From Methanobacteriota archaeon (lineage in GTDB: Archaea > Thermoplasmatota > Thermoplasmata > Methanomassiliicoccales > Methanomethylophilaceae): a DNA stretch of 12,880 bases. A program made the position numbers and the translations under genes. The notes under the pieces are model-generated. The model saw nothing but the letters and a program-made list of their open reading frames with translations, was not told the origin of the DNA and searched no databases. The stretch spans positions 1 through 12,880 of the forward strand of contig JAKQBQ010000032.1 of assembly GCA_029574055.1 (NCBI GenBank), written 5' to 3'. Below, one piece after another: positions 11,768 through 12,880 of this stretch; positions within the stretch are counted from its first letter, which is position 1, and each line of letters begins with the position of its first letter.

Positions 11768-12880
11768 ATGCAAAAAATGATATCTAGTGGGTTAGTGATT
11801 TCACTGATCCTTTTGGGCGTATTACTTTTAGTTCCAGTCAATATGAACACTGAAGGTTCCGCCACTCAAACACCTGAATTTGAAACAGAATTTACTAATC
11901 GAAACGTTGCTGTGTTTTCAGACGACGTCTTTTTTTCAGATACAGCTAACGCTTTGTTCGATGTAACACACAACGTCAGCAAAAGATCAGACCTCAGTGA
12001 AATTGGGTCTCATGAAATAGTAATCATAAGCGAATCGTGGATTTATAGCGAAGATAAACAAAAGGTTGATAAGGATATCGAAGCAGCACTGAAGAAAGAG
12101 ATACCTCTAATCTTTGTCGGAAAAGATCTGTACTTATTTGAGAAATCCGCTATAGAGCTGGGAGCGACCACTTACACAGGAAACGAAAGTGCTTACTGCA
12201 TATACGTTCAAAGGGGAATAAATTACATATACAACATAAATAACGATGACGAATCGCAGACAATGCGGCTTGCCCTTTCATGGGCGAATGAGGTATTGTC
12301 AAAAGATCCGTTTGAAGCTATATGGAACTTTTCGTGGCTTGGGATCAGGGGCTGCTCTGAAACCGACATTAGACCCGAATCAAAGATAATAGACGAAGTG
12401 ACACGGGGCGACCCGTATTGGAGCATAGTTTCGCTCGCATCCATCACTCTGGATTGCGCACCTCACGGCGGCTATGCTTCCAACGTAATCATCTCTAAAC
12501 TCATGAATTATGATGATGGAAATGGGTATTACGCGTTCCACTATCGTCAACTCGGAGAACCCAACCTCTCCGGCAATTATAGGCTGGCAGATATCTATCT
12601 TAAGGATCTGTATCCGGAGACTTATCTTTATGATCATGGCCCGAACAGCACAAGCGGCGTAACCACAGTGGGAGTATCCATGGGATTCGGCATCAATGGC
12701 GTCGGGCCGTCGGGAAACGCAGCGGTGTCATGGTCATACGCTATTGGCGACGTGGTTCTGCTAAACACCAGTCAGATCACAACAAAAAAAATAAATTTCT
12801 GGCACGACGTGAATGAGAAAAAAGCAGTCGGACAAACGTATGCTGCAGAACCGGGCATAGTCTATAAAGTACCAAATAAT
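11768..12880 (+). CDS. Large secreted protein, paralogous domain plus beta-rich region (partial, 3' end missing)
   Basis: The frame is open for 371 codons to the window end with no stop, so the C-terminus is missing. The N-terminus is a signal peptide or membrane anchor (MQKMISSGLVISLILLGVLL then LVPV). Residues about 45-177 form an alpha/beta domain with the same order as the protein at 201-746: EIVIISESW (83-91), EIPLIFVGKDLYLF (111-124), SAYCIYV (141-147) and a closing helix LALSWANEVL (168-177). Next comes a linker with WNFSWLGIRGC and a mixed region to about 290. Residues from about 297 on are strand-rich with alternating hydrophobic residues (SGVTTVGVSMGFGIN, then AAVSWSYAIGDVVLLNTSQ). 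C195, C231 and C144 are the only obvious cysteines. The family is not recognised. The composition is AT-rich relative to the core operons, particularly in the first half, which suggests an accessory gene. Confidence 0.8.
   Translation, partial: MQKMISSGLVISLILLGVLLLVPVNMNTEGSATQTPEFETEFTNRNVAVFSDDVFFSDTANALFDVTHNVSKRSDLSEIGSHEIVIISESWIYSEDKQKVDKDIEAALKKEIPLIFVGKDLYLFEKSAIELGATTYTGNESAYCIYVQRGINYIYNINNDDESQTMRLALSWANEVLSKDPFEAIWNFSWLGIRGCSETDIRPESKIIDEVTRGDPYWSIVSLASITLDCAPHGGYASNVIISKLMNYDDGNGYYAFHYRQLGEPNLSGNYRLADIYLKDLYPETYLYDHGPNSTSGVTTVGVSMGFGINGVGPSGNAAVSWSYAIGDVVLLNTSQITTKKINFWHDVNEKKAVGQTYAAEPGIVYKVPNN

Noticed and set aside
11644..11865. 73-codon minus-strand frame upstream of the Panacea gene
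   Set aside because: It overlaps both divergent promoters and the signal peptide of the opposite gene and has no recognisable features.
1..12880. tRNA or rRNA genes, CRISPR arrays, insertion sequences or attachment sites
   Set aside because: No cloverleaf-like sequence, regularly spaced repeats, transposase-like protein or direct repeat flanks were seen.

Overview
The window looks like chromosome of a thermoplasmatal methanogen-type archaeon, most likely Methanomassiliicoccales or a close relative. This is inferred from gene content: formate-dependent PurP, an archaeal exosome Csl4, an XPD-family Fe-S helicase, a METTL5-like rRNA methyltransferase, archaeal TATA boxes about 25 nt before starts, and a mix of leaderless starts and GGTG/GAGG ribosome binding sites. 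TGA is the dominant stop (11 of 14 complete genes). TAG is used once, as expected if UAG is scarce in a pyrrolysine-decoding lineage. No sequence search was possible, so the placement is an inference.

Layout, left to right. (1) 1-746: a possible gene tail, then a TATA box and a short secreted or membrane-anchored protein of unknown function. (2) 922-5922, plus strand: a metabolic block with purP (purine ring closure by formate), a class I aminotransferase, a class V aminotransferase, and serA overlapping the latter by 4 nt. The last pair can make serine from 3-phosphoglycerate apart from the final phosphatase step. (3) 5933-8503, plus strand: a small DUF6015-like protein directly coupled to an XPD/Rad3-type DNA helicase, then a short CxxC protein with its own TATA box. 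(4) 11011-8504, minus strand: a four-helix membrane protein, then an RNA-processing operon of METTL5-like methyltransferase, exosome csl4, an unlisted 57-residue coiled-coil protein, and a ThiI-type sulfurtransferase domain without a THUMP domain. The last three are chained by 4-nt overlaps. The plus and minus blocks collide at 8503/8504 with abutting stop codons and a perfect 14-bp palindrome. (5) 11051-11611, minus strand: a Panacea (DUF4065) antitoxin-like protein. (6) 11768 to the window end, plus strand: a large secreted protein that is cut off by the window.

The least ordinary parts are at the edges. The proteins at 201-746 and 11768-12880 share a divergent domain after an N-terminal hydrophobic segment, and the second carries an additional beta-rich C-terminal region. 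A Panacea gene with no obvious toxin lies between the core operon and the second secreted protein. The small coupled coiled-coil gene between csl4 and the ThiI-like gene is the other item worth following up.
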